Part shown: piece by piece, positions 1-7,715 of the stretch
Layout: every line of letters starts with the position of its first letter
Position numbering within the stretch: the stretch's first letter is position 1
NCBI RefSeq assembly: GCF_005981925.1
Contig: NZ_VBVX01000035.1
Coordinates: 1 to 34,522, forward strand
Direction: 5' to 3'
DNA from: Streptomyces albidochromogenes
Lineage (GTDB): Bacteria > Actinomycetota > Actinomycetes > Streptomycetales > Streptomycetaceae
Length of the DNA: 34,522 nt
Made by a program: the position numbers and the translations under genes
Notes under the pieces: generated by a model
What the model saw: the letters and a program-made list of their open reading frames with translations, nothing else
What the model was told of the DNA's origin: nothing
Databases searched by the model: none

Positions 1-801
1 GTCCCCGGCCAGCCGCCCGGCCAGGTCCCGCCGCCCGGCGGCTATGGTCAGCCCGCCCCGTACGGCCAGCCGCAGGGCATGCCCCCGGGCGCCCCCCAGG
101 GCATGCCGCAAGGCGTCCCCCAGGGCGCCCCGCAGGGCGGCGCCGGGCTCAAGGCGGCCCTCCAGCCGTACCGCGAGGCGGCCACCGGCCAGCGCTGGAC
201 CCCGCAGAACCAGCAGCTCATGCGCGTGGAACTCGGCATGGGCGGTACGCCGATCCTCGCCCGCCAGGGCAGCATGGTGATGTACCAGGGCAAGGTGGAC
301 TTCAGCCACAAGGGCGCGGGCTTCACCGGCCGCATCGTCGGCAACGCGACCGGCCAGGAAATGCAGCTGATGCGCTGCTCCGGCCGCGGCCAGGTCTTCC
401 TCGCGGAGAACGGCGCGCACCTGCACCCGATCGAGCTCCAGGGCGACGGCATCTGCGTCTCCGCCGAGAACGTGCTCGCGTTCGACGAGTCGCTCCAGTA
501 CGAGGTCCGCCGTATCGAGGGCCACGGCATCCCCGGCGGCGCCCTGTTCACGATGCAGTTCCAGGGAACGGGCACGGTCGTCGTCAAGACGCACGGCGTC
601 CCGGTGGTCCTGCCGGTCACCCCGACCACGTTCGCCGACGCCAACGCCGTCGTCGCGTGGTCCTCCGCCTCCCAGGTCATCCTCTCCAGCCAGGTGCGCC
701 TGCGCCGCAACGCCTACCCGGGCCACAGCGGAGAGACCGTGAACCTCCAGTTCCGGGGAGCGCCCGGAAACTTCATCGTCGTCCAGCCCTACGAGGTCTG
801 A
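1..801 (+). CDS. AIM24 family protein (5' partial)
   Basis: The reading frame is open from the first base of the window, so the gene starts upstream and the N-terminus is missing. The visible N-terminal part (about 50 residues) is low-complexity Pro/Gln/Gly sequence. It leads into an AIM24 domain: a beta-rich fold with the recurring blocks GSMV-YQG, MRCSGRG-VFLA, ENVLAFD, VAWS and a C-terminal FIVVQP. AIM24 is named after a yeast mitochondrial inner-membrane protein; the bacterial members have no proven biochemical role. It is the first of three tandem paralogues, with 11 nt to the next gene, so the three are probably cotranscribed. An N-terminal fusion to another domain outside the window cannot be excluded. 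The family call is firm and the function is unknown. Confidence 0.85.
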   Translation, partial: VPGQPPGQVPPPGGYGQPAPYGQPQGMPPGAPQGMPQGVPQGAPQGGAGLKAALQPYREAATGQRWTPQNQQLMRVELGMGGTPILARQGSMVMYQGKVDFSHKGAGFTGRIVGNATGQEMQLMRCSGRGQVFLAENGAHLHPIELQGDGICVSAENVLAFDESLQYEVRRIEGHGIPGGALFTMQFQGTGTVVVKTHGVPVVLPVTPTTFADANAVVAWSSASQVILSSQVRLRRNAYPGHSGETVNLQFRGAPGNFIVVQPYEV

Positions 802-812
802 GGGAGCCCGTC

Positions 813-1493
813 ATGAATCAGCAACTCGCGGGCTTCGCCCCGACCCCGATCGCGGCCCGTATGGAGAACCACGGGCGCGCGATGCTCAAGGTCGCCATGG
901 CCACCGGCCAGGACCTCTACGCACGCACCGGCTCGATGGTGGCGTACGAGGGCTTCATCCAGTACGAGCCGAACCCGCCCGCCGTCCGCCAGATCGCCTC
1001 CCAGTGGGTCACCGGCGAGGGCGCGCCCGTCATGAAGTGCAGCGGCGACGGCCTGCTCTACCTCGCCGACTACGGCGCGGACGTCGTCGTCATCAACCTG
1101 AACAACGACTCGCTCTCGGTCAACGGCAGCAACGTCCTCGCCTTCGACGCCCACCTCCAGTGGGGCGTGGAGAAGGTCAAGGGCATGGCGAAGTTCGCCG
1201 GACAGGGCCTGTGGAACGTCGAGATCGCGGGCACCGGCTGGGTCGCGCTGACCTCGCGCGGCACGCCGATCGTCGTCGAGTGCGGTCGCGGCGAGGACGA
1301 AACGTACGTCGACCCCGACGCCCTCGTCGCCTGGTCCCCGAACCTCAAGGTCAAGGGCAAGCGCAGCTTCAAGGCGTCCGCCCTGGTCGGGCGCGGCAGC
1401 GGAGAGGCCTACCAGATGGCTTTCTCCGGCGAGGGAATCGTCGTCGTACAGCCGAGCGAGGACAGCACCGACCGCCTGCGGGTCCGGGGCTGA
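813..1493 (+). CDS. AIM24 family protein, second tandem copy
   Basis: A 226-residue protein, the middle of three AIM24 paralogues. The ATG at 813 has GGGAG at 802-806 (6 nt spacing), which decides the start over longer in-frame versions that would run into the upstream gene. It has the same blocks as its neighbours: GSMVAYEGF, MKCSGDGLLYLAD, NVLAFDAHLQW, VAWSPNLKV and a terminal GIVVVQPSE. It lacks the Pro/Gln/Gly N-terminal extension of the first copy and is the most compact of the three. There is no signal peptide or membrane segment, so it is presumably cytoplasmic. The three copies have clearly diverged, which suggests different jobs or a hetero-oligomer; that is inference. Confidence 0.85.
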   Translation: MNQQLAGFAPTPIAARMENHGRAMLKVAMATGQDLYARTGSMVAYEGFIQYEPNPPAVRQIASQWVTGEGAPVMKCSGDGLLYLADYGADVVVINLNNDSLSVNGSNVLAFDAHLQWGVEKVKGMAKFAGQGLWNVEIAGTGWVALTSRGTPIVVECGRGEDETYVDPDALVAWSPNLKVKGKRSFKASALVGRGSGEAYQMAFSGEGIVVVQPSEDSTDRLRVRG

Positions 1494-1512
1494 GGGGGAG
1501 CGAGAACACACC

Positions 1513-2268
1513 ATGCAGAGCCCGCTTTTCAGCCACACCGAGCAGCAGTCCCAGGACCGGTACGCCGTGCAGAACCCGCAGCTCCTGCGGGTCTCGCTGA
1601 CCGGCCACGACGACATCCTCGCCCGCAAGGGCGCCATGGTCGCGTACCAGGGGCTGATCGACTTCGACGGCGAGTACCAGTCCAGCGGCCAGCGCCGCGC
1701 CCGCGCCAACACCGGTGAGGGCCTCGACCTGATGCGCTGCTCCGGGCAGGGCACCGTCTACCTCGCCAACCTCGCGCAGTACGTCCACCTCGTGGACGTC
1801 GACCGCGAGGGCATCACCGTGGACAGCGCCTACGTCCTGGCGCTGGACTCCTCGCTGTACACCGAAGTCATCGCCGTGGACAGCCAGTACGGCATCTCCG
1901 GCACCGGCAAGTACCAGCTCAACATCACCGGGCAGGGCAAGGTCGCGCTGATGACCTCGGGCCAGCCCCTCATGCTCCAGGTCACGCCGGACAAGTACGT
2001 CAACGCCGACGCCGACGCGATCGTCGCCTGGTCCAGCTCCCTGCGCGTGCAGATGCAGGCCCAGACGCACTCGTCGAACGTGCGCCGCCGGCGCGGCAAC
2101 ACCGGCGAGGGCTGGGAACTCAGCTTCCTCGGCCAGGGCTTCGCGCTCGTCCAGCCCAGCGAGGTCATGCCGCCGCAGGACGCTCAGCTGGGACAGGGCG
2201 TCGCCGCCCAGTTCGGCGCCGGACAGCAGGGCGCCCGCGGTCAGAACCAGAACAACGCCTGGAACTGA
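1513..2268 (+). CDS. AIM24 family protein, third tandem copy
   Basis: A 251-residue third AIM24 paralogue, starting 19 nt after the second. GGGGGAG at 1494-1500 is the only good ribosome-binding site and lies 12 nt from the ATG, longer than usual. The AIM24 blocks are present (GAMVAYQGLIDF, MRCSGQGTVYLAN, YVLALDSSL, IVAWSSSLRV, GFALVQPSE). It ends in a Gln/Gly/Asn-rich tail of about 30 residues (QFGAGQQGARGQNQNNAWN) that the other two lack. The first copy has a similar low-complexity segment at its N-terminus instead. A strong hairpin follows the stop, closing the AIM24 operon. Function unknown. Confidence 0.85.
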   Translation: MQSPLFSHTEQQSQDRYAVQNPQLLRVSLTGHDDILARKGAMVAYQGLIDFDGEYQSSGQRRARANTGEGLDLMRCSGQGTVYLANLAQYVHLVDVDREGITVDSAYVLALDSSLYTEVIAVDSQYGISGTGKYQLNITGQGKVALMTSGQPLMLQVTPDKYVNADADAIVAWSSSLRVQMQAQTHSSNVRRRRGNTGEGWELSFLGQGFALVQPSEVMPPQDAQLGQGVAAQFGAGQQGARGQNQNNAWN

Positions 2269-2287
2269 ACCCCTCGGGGACACAGGT

Positions 2288-2317
2288 AAGGGGCGGGCTC
2301 CGGGGAGCCCGCCCCTT
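2288..2317. terminator. Bidirectional terminator between AIM24 operon and NUDIX gene
   Basis: A perfect 13-bp stem (2288-2300 with 2305-2317) and a CGGG tetraloop, with AA at one foot and TT at the other. It sits 19 nt after the AIM24 stop and 22 nt after the convergent NUDIX stop, so it can serve both strands. Confidence 0.85.
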
Positions 2318-2339
2318 ACTCACCCGCGGGTGTACGCCG

Positions 2340-2861
2340 TTACAGCGCCGCCCGGGTACGTTCCACCAGCCGCACGACCGACGCGTCGGCCACGCCCGCC
2401 ACCTCGTCGTACGCGAACCAGCGCAGATCCAACGACTCCTCGCTGATCGCCTCGACCGCCCCGCCCGGCGCCAGCGCGGCGTACTGCACGTCCAGGTGCC
2501 AGTTGCAGGGCGCCGGGATCGGATGCCGGTCCAGCCGCACCGGGCCGCCGGGCAGCAGCGTGAGCCCCGCGATGCCGGACTCCTCCGCGGCCTCGCGCAG
2601 CGCGGCGGCGCTCAGCGTCGCGTCCCCGGGCTCGCAGTGGCCGCCCATCTGGAGCCACATGTTCAGCTTCCGGTGCAGCGTCAGCAGCACCCGCCCGCGC
2701 TCGGGGTCGACCACCAGCGCGCTCGCCGTGACGTGCCCGGCCTCGCAGGCCTTCCACATCCCGTCGGGGTGCGCCGACAGGTGGTCGAGGTACGTACGGC
2801 GCAGGTCGTCCTGGTCCTCGTAGCTTTTCAGTACGAGGACCGCGTCGTCGTGCAGGCTCAC
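2340..2861 (-). CDS. NUDIX hydrolase
   Basis: A 173-residue NUDIX-fold protein, expected to hydrolyse a nucleoside-diphosphate-X substrate with Mg2+. The NUDIX box lies at about residues 73-97 (GGHCEPGD ... LREAAEESGI). It keeps the RE-x2-EE-x-G core, but Asp replaces the first Glu and there is one extra residue before the RE pair compared with canonical GX5EX7REUXEEXGU. The GTG start at 2861 overlaps the TGA of the upstream metalloprotease-like gene as GTGA, so the two are translationally coupled. A longer upstream reading frame exists in this frame but is only the shadow of that gene. The substrate cannot be read from the sequence. Confidence 0.88.
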   Translation of the reverse strand: MSLHDDAVLVLKSYEDQDDLRRTYLDHLSAHPDGMWKACEAGHVTASALVVDPERGRVLLTLHRKLNMWLQMGGHCEPGDATLSAAALREAAEESGIAGLTLLPGGPVRLDRHPIPAPCNWHLDVQYAALAPGGAVEAISEESLDLRWFAYDEVAGVADASVVRLVERTRAAL

Positions 2862-4318
2862 TTGTCGCTGTCGCCCTCTGCGTCGTTCTTCTCCTCGCCG
2901 TCCGCGTCCTTCGTCAGGTCCGGCTTGCGCGGGCTGCCCCCGGCCGCCTCGCCGAGCATCTTGTCGATCTCGGAGAAGTCCAGCTGCTCGCGGTGCACGA
3001 ACCCGTCCGGGTCGTCCAGGTCCTCGGCCGTCGGCAGCATGTCCGGGTGCTCCCACAGCGCGTCGCGCCCGTCCAGGCCGCGCGCGTCCGTGAGCGAGGC
3101 CCACAGCCGCGCCGCGTCCCTCAGCCGCCGCGGCCGCAGCTCGAGGCCGATGAGCGTCGCGAAGGTCTGCTCGGCGGGACCACCGGAGGCGCGGCGCCTG
3201 CGCAGCGTCTCCCGCAGCGCGTCCGCCGACGCGAGCCGCGGCTTGGCCGCCTCGTGCACCACGGCATCCACCCAGCCCTCGACCAGCGCGAGCGCCGTCT
3301 CCAGGCGGGCCAGCGCCGCCTTCTGCGCCGGAGTGTCCTCCGGCTGGAACATGCCCTGCTGGAGTGCCTCCTGCAGCTGCTCCGGGTGCGACGGGTCGAG
3401 CTGGCCGACCACGTCCTCCAGCTTCGAGGTGTCGACCTGAATGCCGCGCGCGTACCCCTCGACCGCGCCGAACAGATGCGAGTGCAGCCACGGCACGTGG
3501 GCGAAGAGCCGCTGGTGAGCGGCCTCGCGCAGCGCCAGGTACAGCCGCACCTCGTTCTTCTCGACGCCCAGGTCCTTGCCGAACGCCTCGATGTTCAGCG
3601 GCAGCAGCGCGGCCTTGCCCGCCGGGCCCAGCGGCAGCCCGACATCGGTGGAGCCGACCACCTCGCCCGCCAGCACGCCCACGGCCTGCCCGATCTGCTG
3701 GCCGAACATCGCGCCGCCCATGGACCGCATCATCCCGAGCAGCGGGCCCGCCATGGCCTGCATCTCCTCGGGCAGTACGTCGCCCATGGCCGCTCCGACG
3801 CGCTCGGCGACCGGGTCCACCAGCTGCTGCCACGCGGGCAGGGTCGCCTCGACCCACTCCGCGCGGCTCCACGCCACCGACGTGGCGGCACCGGAGGGCA
3901 GCGAGGTCACGCCGTCCAGCCACAGATCGGCCAGACGCACCGCCTCTTCGACGGCGGACCGCTCGCCGGGGCTCACGCTGGAATCCTTGGAGCCGTCGGC
4001 CGTGCCCTGCGCGACCGTCTGGCGGGCGATGTCCTTGGCCATGTCCCAGTTCACGGGACCGCCCTCGTAGCTGAGCATCTGCCCGAGCTGCTGGAAGGCC
4101 GCGCCCAGGTCGTTCGGGTTCAGCGAGCCGAACATCGCGGCGAACGGATTGTCGCCGCCGCCCGGGCCCCCGGCGCCGCCCGGCAGACCGAACCCGCCGA
4201 ACGGGTTCGCCGGACCCTGGCCACCCTGGCCACCGCCCTCGCTGCCCTTCTTCTTGCCATCGTCGCCGTCCTCCGGCTCCTCCGGCGGAAGGCCGAATCC
4301 GAATGGGGTGTCACTCAC
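2858..4318 (-). CDS. Zincin_2-family putative zinc-dependent metalloprotease
   Basis: A 486-residue member of the actinobacterial DUF2342/Zincin_2 family, usually annotated as a zinc-dependent metalloprotease or hydrolase. The start is GTG at 4318 with GAGGA at 4328-4324 (5 nt spacing). The first 70 residues are Gly/Pro/Asn-rich and probably disordered. The conserved helical body follows, with the family blocks REAAHQRLF-HVPWL and ALVEGWVDAVVHEA. No HEXXH is visible anywhere, so the proteolytic label rests on family membership alone. It overlaps the NUDIX gene by 4 nt. Mycobacterium tuberculosis has a homologue close to its YlbL-like and UPF0182 genes, as here, so this is an old core neighbourhood. 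The C-terminus is Asp/Glu/Lys-rich. Confidence 0.85.
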   Translation of the reverse strand: MSDTPFGFGLPPEEPEDGDDGKKKGSEGGGQGGQGPANPFGGFGLPGGAGGPGGGDNPFAAMFGSLNPNDLGAAFQQLGQMLSYEGGPVNWDMAKDIARQTVAQGTADGSKDSSVSPGERSAVEEAVRLADLWLDGVTSLPSGAATSVAWSRAEWVEATLPAWQQLVDPVAERVGAAMGDVLPEEMQAMAGPLLGMMRSMGGAMFGQQIGQAVGVLAGEVVGSTDVGLPLGPAGKAALLPLNIEAFGKDLGVEKNEVRLYLALREAAHQRLFAHVPWLHSHLFGAVEGYARGIQVDTSKLEDVVGQLDPSHPEQLQEALQQGMFQPEDTPAQKAALARLETALALVEGWVDAVVHEAAKPRLASADALRETLRRRRASGGPAEQTFATLIGLELRPRRLRDAARLWASLTDARGLDGRDALWEHPDMLPTAEDLDDPDGFVHREQLDFSEIDKMLGEAAGGSPRKPDLTKDADGEEKNDAEGDSDK

Positions 4319-4509
4319 GGGTTTCCTCGGCTCGTAAGGCCGCCGGCTCAGGCCGGCGGCAGCTGCCCGACATCACCACCCAGCGTAGACACCGGAGCCC
4401 GAGAAGGGCTCGGTGCTCCGCCAGGACTCTGCCTGCGGCAGGATGGACGCCACCTGGTCCGTACGCGCCAACGCGTGTACGTACTGAAGACAACCGCTGG
4501 AGACGCCTG

Positions 4510-5643
4510 GTGAGTTCCCCAGATCCGCAGGTTCGCGCATCGCAGAGCGCCGAAGTTCGCCAGAGGCGAAACGACTCGGCCCGGGCCGGCCGTGGCCCCG
4601 TCGTCGCGGTCACGGGCGCCGCCTCGGGCATCGGCGCGCTGCTCACCCAGCGCCTCGCCGCGTCCGACGAGATCAAAAAGGTCGTGGCGATCGACGAGCG
4701 CCGCGGCGACGTGGCCGAGGCGCACTGGCACATCCTGGACGTGCGCGACCCGGCCATCGCGGAGAAGCTCAGAGGCGCCGACGTCGTGGTGCACCTCGCC
4801 CTCGACCTCGACCTGGAGTCGGACCCCGCCGCGCGTACGGCGTACAACGTGCGAGGCACCCAGACGGTGCTCACCGCCGCCGCGGCCGCCGGGGTCCACC
4901 GGGTCGTGCTGTGCACCTCGGCCATGGTCTACGGCGCCCTGCCCGACAACGACATCCCGCTCTCCGAGGACGCCGAGCTGCGCGCCACCGCGGAGGCCGC
5001 CGGCGTCGGCGACCTGCTGGAGATCGAACGCCTCGGCCGCCGCGCGCCCCGCGCGCACCCCGGCCTGAACGTCACCGTGGTGCGCCCCGCGGTCCTGGTC
5101 GGCGGTACGGACACCGCCCTCACCCGGTACTTCGAGTCGCCCCGCCTCCTGGTCGTCGCAGGGTCCCGCCCCACCTGGCAGTTCTGCCACGTCGAGGACC
5201 TGGTCGCGGCGCTGGAGTACGCCGCGCTGGAGAAGGTCGACGGCGAGCTGGCGGTCGGCTGCGACGGCTGGCTGGAACAGGAGGAGGTCGAGGAGCTCAG
5301 CGGCATCCGCCGCATGGAGCTGCCCTCCGCGGTCGCCCTCGGCGCCGCCGCCCGGCTGCACCGGATCGGCCTCACGCCGTCCCCGGCCGGCGACCTCGCG
5401 TACACGATGCACCCGTGGGTGGTGAGCGTGAGCCGGCTCCACGCGGCCGGCTGGCGGCCGCGGTGGACCAACGAGGAGGTACTGACCGAACTGCTGGAGG
5501 AGGTCGCGGGCCGGCACACCGTCGCGGGCCGCCGCCTGGGCCGCAAGGACGCCACGGCCGCGGGCGCAGCGGGCGCCACCGTCGCCCTGCTGGGCACGGC
5601 CGCGCTGGTACGCCGTGTGCGCAAGGCGCGGGGCCGCATGTAG
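4510..5643 (+). CDS. SDR-family NAD(P)-binding protein with C-terminal membrane anchor
   Basis: A 377-residue extended short-chain dehydrogenase/epimerase-like protein. The GTG at 4510 has GGAG at 4499-4502 (7 nt spacing). The dinucleotide-binding glycine motif TGAASGIG is at residues 35-42, followed by the ADVVVHLA and SAMVYG (Tyr141) strands. The position where the catalytic YxxxK should fall reads DLLEIERLGRR (about 167-177), with neither Tyr nor Lys. The last 30 residues form an Ala/Gly/Val/Leu-rich helix followed by VRRVRKARG, which looks like a single C-terminal membrane anchor facing the cytoplasm. It may bind a nucleotide without classical dehydrogenase chemistry. It is divergent from the metalloprotease-like gene, with 191 nt between, and upstream of moaE. 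Confidence 0.85.
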   Translation: MSSPDPQVRASQSAEVRQRRNDSARAGRGPVVAVTGAASGIGALLTQRLAASDEIKKVVAIDERRGDVAEAHWHILDVRDPAIAEKLRGADVVVHLALDLDLESDPAARTAYNVRGTQTVLTAAAAAGVHRVVLCTSAMVYGALPDNDIPLSEDAELRATAEAAGVGDLLEIERLGRRAPRAHPGLNVTVVRPAVLVGGTDTALTRYFESPRLLVVAGSRPTWQFCHVEDLVAALEYAALEKVDGELAVGCDGWLEQEEVEELSGIRRMELPSAVALGAAARLHRIGLTPSPAGDLAYTMHPWVVSVSRLHAAGWRPRWTNEEVLTELLEEVAGRHTVAGRRLGRKDATAAGAAGATVALLGTAALVRRVRKARGRM

Positions 5644-5722
5644 GACTCTCCATACCAGGGGCCCGTACAGCCGGTCGAAAGCGCTATTCCGCAATGTCAG
5701 TGCGGTACGGCACGATGGCAGC

Positions 5723-6184
5723 ATGGCAGGAACGCATTCCCACCCGGGCGAGCAGGCGGCGCAGGACCCCATCCGGCTGCTGGCGATTCGCGACACCCCG
5801 CTCTCCGTCGACGAGATCTTCAGAGCCGTGGGGGACGACGCCGCGGGCGGCACCGCGCTGTTCGTCGGCACCGTGCGCAACCACGACGGCGGCGCCGACG
5901 TGGACCGGCTGGGCTACTCCTGTCACCCGTCCGCCGAGGACGAGATGCGCCGGGTGGCCGAGAAGGTCGCCGCGGACTTCCCCGTGCGCGCCCTGGCGGC
6001 CGTCCACCGTGTGGGTGACCTGGAGGTCGGTGACCTCGCCGTGGTCGTGGCCGTCTCCTGCCCACACCGGGGCGAGGCTTTCGAGGCCTGCCGCAAGCTG
6101 ATCGACGACCTGAAGCACGAAGTGCCGATCTGGAAGCACCAGACGTTCTCCGACGGCACGGACGAATGGGTCGGAGCCTGCTGA
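5723..6184 (+). CDS. moaE: Molybdopterin synthase large subunit MoaE
   Basis: A 153-residue MoaE, the catalytic subunit of molybdopterin synthase. With thiocarboxylated MoaD it converts precursor Z (cPMP) to molybdopterin in the cytoplasm. The family signatures are present: FVGTVRNHDGG (47-57), VHRVGDLEVGD (94-104), VSCPHRGEAFEAC (111-123) and LKHEVPIWKHQ (130-140), with the conserved lysines Lys131 and Lys138. The ATG at 5723 is the first methionine that leaves the family's usual length. There is no good Shine-Dalgarno sequence before it, but CACGAT lies 6 nt upstream, so a leaderless transcript is possible. No other molybdenum cofactor gene is nearby, so it works with partners encoded elsewhere. 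Confidence 0.93.
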   Translation: MAGTHSHPGEQAAQDPIRLLAIRDTPLSVDEIFRAVGDDAAGGTALFVGTVRNHDGGADVDRLGYSCHPSAEDEMRRVAEKVAADFPVRALAAVHRVGDLEVGDLAVVVAVSCPHRGEAFEACRKLIDDLKHEVPIWKHQTFSDGTDEWVGAC

Positions 6185-6324
6185 GAAGATCTCCGTCGAA
6201 ACCCGGCCGGCGCGCAAGCGCCCCGATTTGCGTAACCGGGCCCCTGCCGTGAGCGTTGGACGCACCAGTGGCTAATCTGCTGATCGGCCCAACGCGGTCG
6301 GTCCCTAGGGGTCGGGAGGTCGGG

Positions 6325-6495
6325 ATGGCGGCACTCGCGTGGTTGCTGATTCCGCTTTTCGCTGCACTCGGTGCAGCGATATGGGCGAGCTGGACAGCCA
6401 GAAACCGGACGGCCGGCGATGTCTCCGAACTCGCCGGCTACGCGCGGTTCCGGGAGGCGATGGAGAAGTCCCATTCCGGTTCCGGCGCCGTCTGA
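6325..6495 (+). CDS. Small single-pass membrane protein
   Basis: A 56-residue protein. The ATG at 6325 has an excellent ribosome-binding site, GGGAGG at 6314-6319, 5 nt upstream. Residues 3-23 form one hydrophobic helix (LAWLLIPLFAALGAAIWASW), followed by a soluble tail with TARNRTAGDVSELAGYARFRE. The frame continues upstream of 6325, but without a ribosome-binding site. I know of no function. It lies between moaE and the PDZ protease on the same strand, about 100 nt before the latter. Its good translation signal and its clean hydrophobic/hydrophilic pattern support a real gene. Confidence 0.7.
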   Translation: MAALAWLLIPLFAALGAAIWASWTARNRTAGDVSELAGYARFREAMEKSHSGSGAV

Positions 6496-6594
6496 CGCGG
6501 CATGGAGCCGGCCCGACCGTACGTCCGGCGCCCGTGGCCCCGTACGGACCGGCCCCAGCGGTGTACTGACAGACCCGTCCCGTACTGTCGTTCC

Positions 6595-7683
6595 ATGCCA
6601 CGCCGCACAGTGACGATGCTCGCCTCCACCCTCATCCTGATCGCGCTGCTGTGCGCGGGCGTCTTCATCAAGGTCCCGTACTCGGAGATGTCCCCCGGGC
6701 CCACGTTCAACACGCTCGGCGAGGCCAAGGGCGAGCCGGTGCTCCAGATCTCCGGTCGCAAGACGTACCCCACGAGCGGCCACCTCAATATGACGACGGT
6801 CAGAGTCACCGGCGCGGACTACAGGATGAACCTGGTCGAGGCGGTCTACGGCTGGCTGGCGCACGACAGCGTGGTGGTCCCGCACGACACGCTCTACCCG
6901 GACGGCAAGACGGAAGAGCAGTCGACGCAGGAGAACGCCGAGGAGTTCAGCCAGTCCCAGGAGAGCGCCAAGACCGCAGCGCTGCGGGAGCTGGGCATCC
7001 CGGTGAAGACCCGGGTCGTGGTGTCGACGGTCCTCAAGAACAGCCCCGCCGAGGGCAGGCTGCACGCGGGCGACGTGATCAAGGCCGTGGACGGTACGCC
7101 CGTCAAGGACCCCAAGGACGTCGCCAGGCTCGTCACCCGGCACAAGCCCACCGAGAAGGCCGTCTTCACGATCGTCCCCGCGCAGGACGCGGCCGCGGCG
7201 GAGAAGGCCGGCAAGGAGCCGGTCGGCAGCAAGGACGTCGTCGTCACGACGAAGAAGGCCGACGACGACGACCGTGCCGTCGTCGGTATCCAGGCGGGGC
7301 CCGACCACACCTTCCCGTTCAGCGTCGACATCAAGCTGGTGGACGTCGGCGGCCCCAGCGCCGGTCTCATGTTCTCGCTCGGCATCGTCGACAAGCTCAC
7401 GCCCGGCTCGCTGACCGGCGGGAAGTTCGTGGCGGGCACCGGCACGATCGACGACGCCGGCAAGGTCGGCCCGATCGGCGGCATCGAGATGAAGACGGTC
7501 GGCGCGCGTCAAGCGGGCGCGCAGTACTTCCTCACGCCCGAGGACAACTGCGCGGCGGCGGCCGCCGACGTCCCCGACGGCCTGACCCTGGTGAAGGTCG
7601 AGGCGATCGACGACGCGAGGAAGTCGCTGGAGAAGATCCGTGGCGGGGACACGGCCGGCCTGCCGCGGTGCACGACGGGCTGA
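6595..7683 (+). CDS. YlbL-like PDZ and Lon-type (S16) serine protease
   Basis: A 362-residue membrane-anchored protease. An N-terminal signal anchor (about residues 7-26) is followed by the family block VPYSEMSPGPTFNTLG. Next come a PDZ domain (about 145-200, VLKNSPAEGRLHAGDVIKAVDG) and a Lon-type S16 catalytic domain (about 235-345). The Ser/Lys dyad is intact: Ser255 in GGPSAGLMF and Lys300 in GGIEMKTVGA. The catalytic part should act outside the membrane. Bacillus subtilis YlbL is the named relative; the substrates here are unknown. The ATG at 6595 has no Shine-Dalgarno sequence, but TACTGT lies 6 nt upstream, which would suit a leaderless mRNA. It is linked to a UPF0182 gene, as in mycobacteria. 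Confidence 0.9.
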   Translation: MPRRTVTMLASTLILIALLCAGVFIKVPYSEMSPGPTFNTLGEAKGEPVLQISGRKTYPTSGHLNMTTVRVTGADYRMNLVEAVYGWLAHDSVVVPHDTLYPDGKTEEQSTQENAEEFSQSQESAKTAALRELGIPVKTRVVVSTVLKNSPAEGRLHAGDVIKAVDGTPVKDPKDVARLVTRHKPTEKAVFTIVPAQDAAAAEKAGKEPVGSKDVVVTTKKADDDDRAVVGIQAGPDHTFPFSVDIKLVDVGGPSAGLMFSLGIVDKLTPGSLTGGKFVAGTGTIDDAGKVGPIGGIEMKTVGARQAGAQYFLTPEDNCAAAAADVPDGLTLVKVEAIDDARKSLEKIRGGDTAGLPRCTTG

Positions 7684-7693
7684 CCGCCGGCGA

Positions 7694-7711
7694 CCGGGGC
7701 CGTGCCCCCGG
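7694..7711. terminator. Short hairpin between convergent protease and PPA1309 genes
   Basis: A GGGGC-CGT-GCCCC stem of 5 bp, extended to 7 bp with one bulged C, lies in the 32-nt gap between the two stops. There is no T-tract and it is weak as terminators go. Confidence 0.3.
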
Positions 7712-7715
7712 GCCG

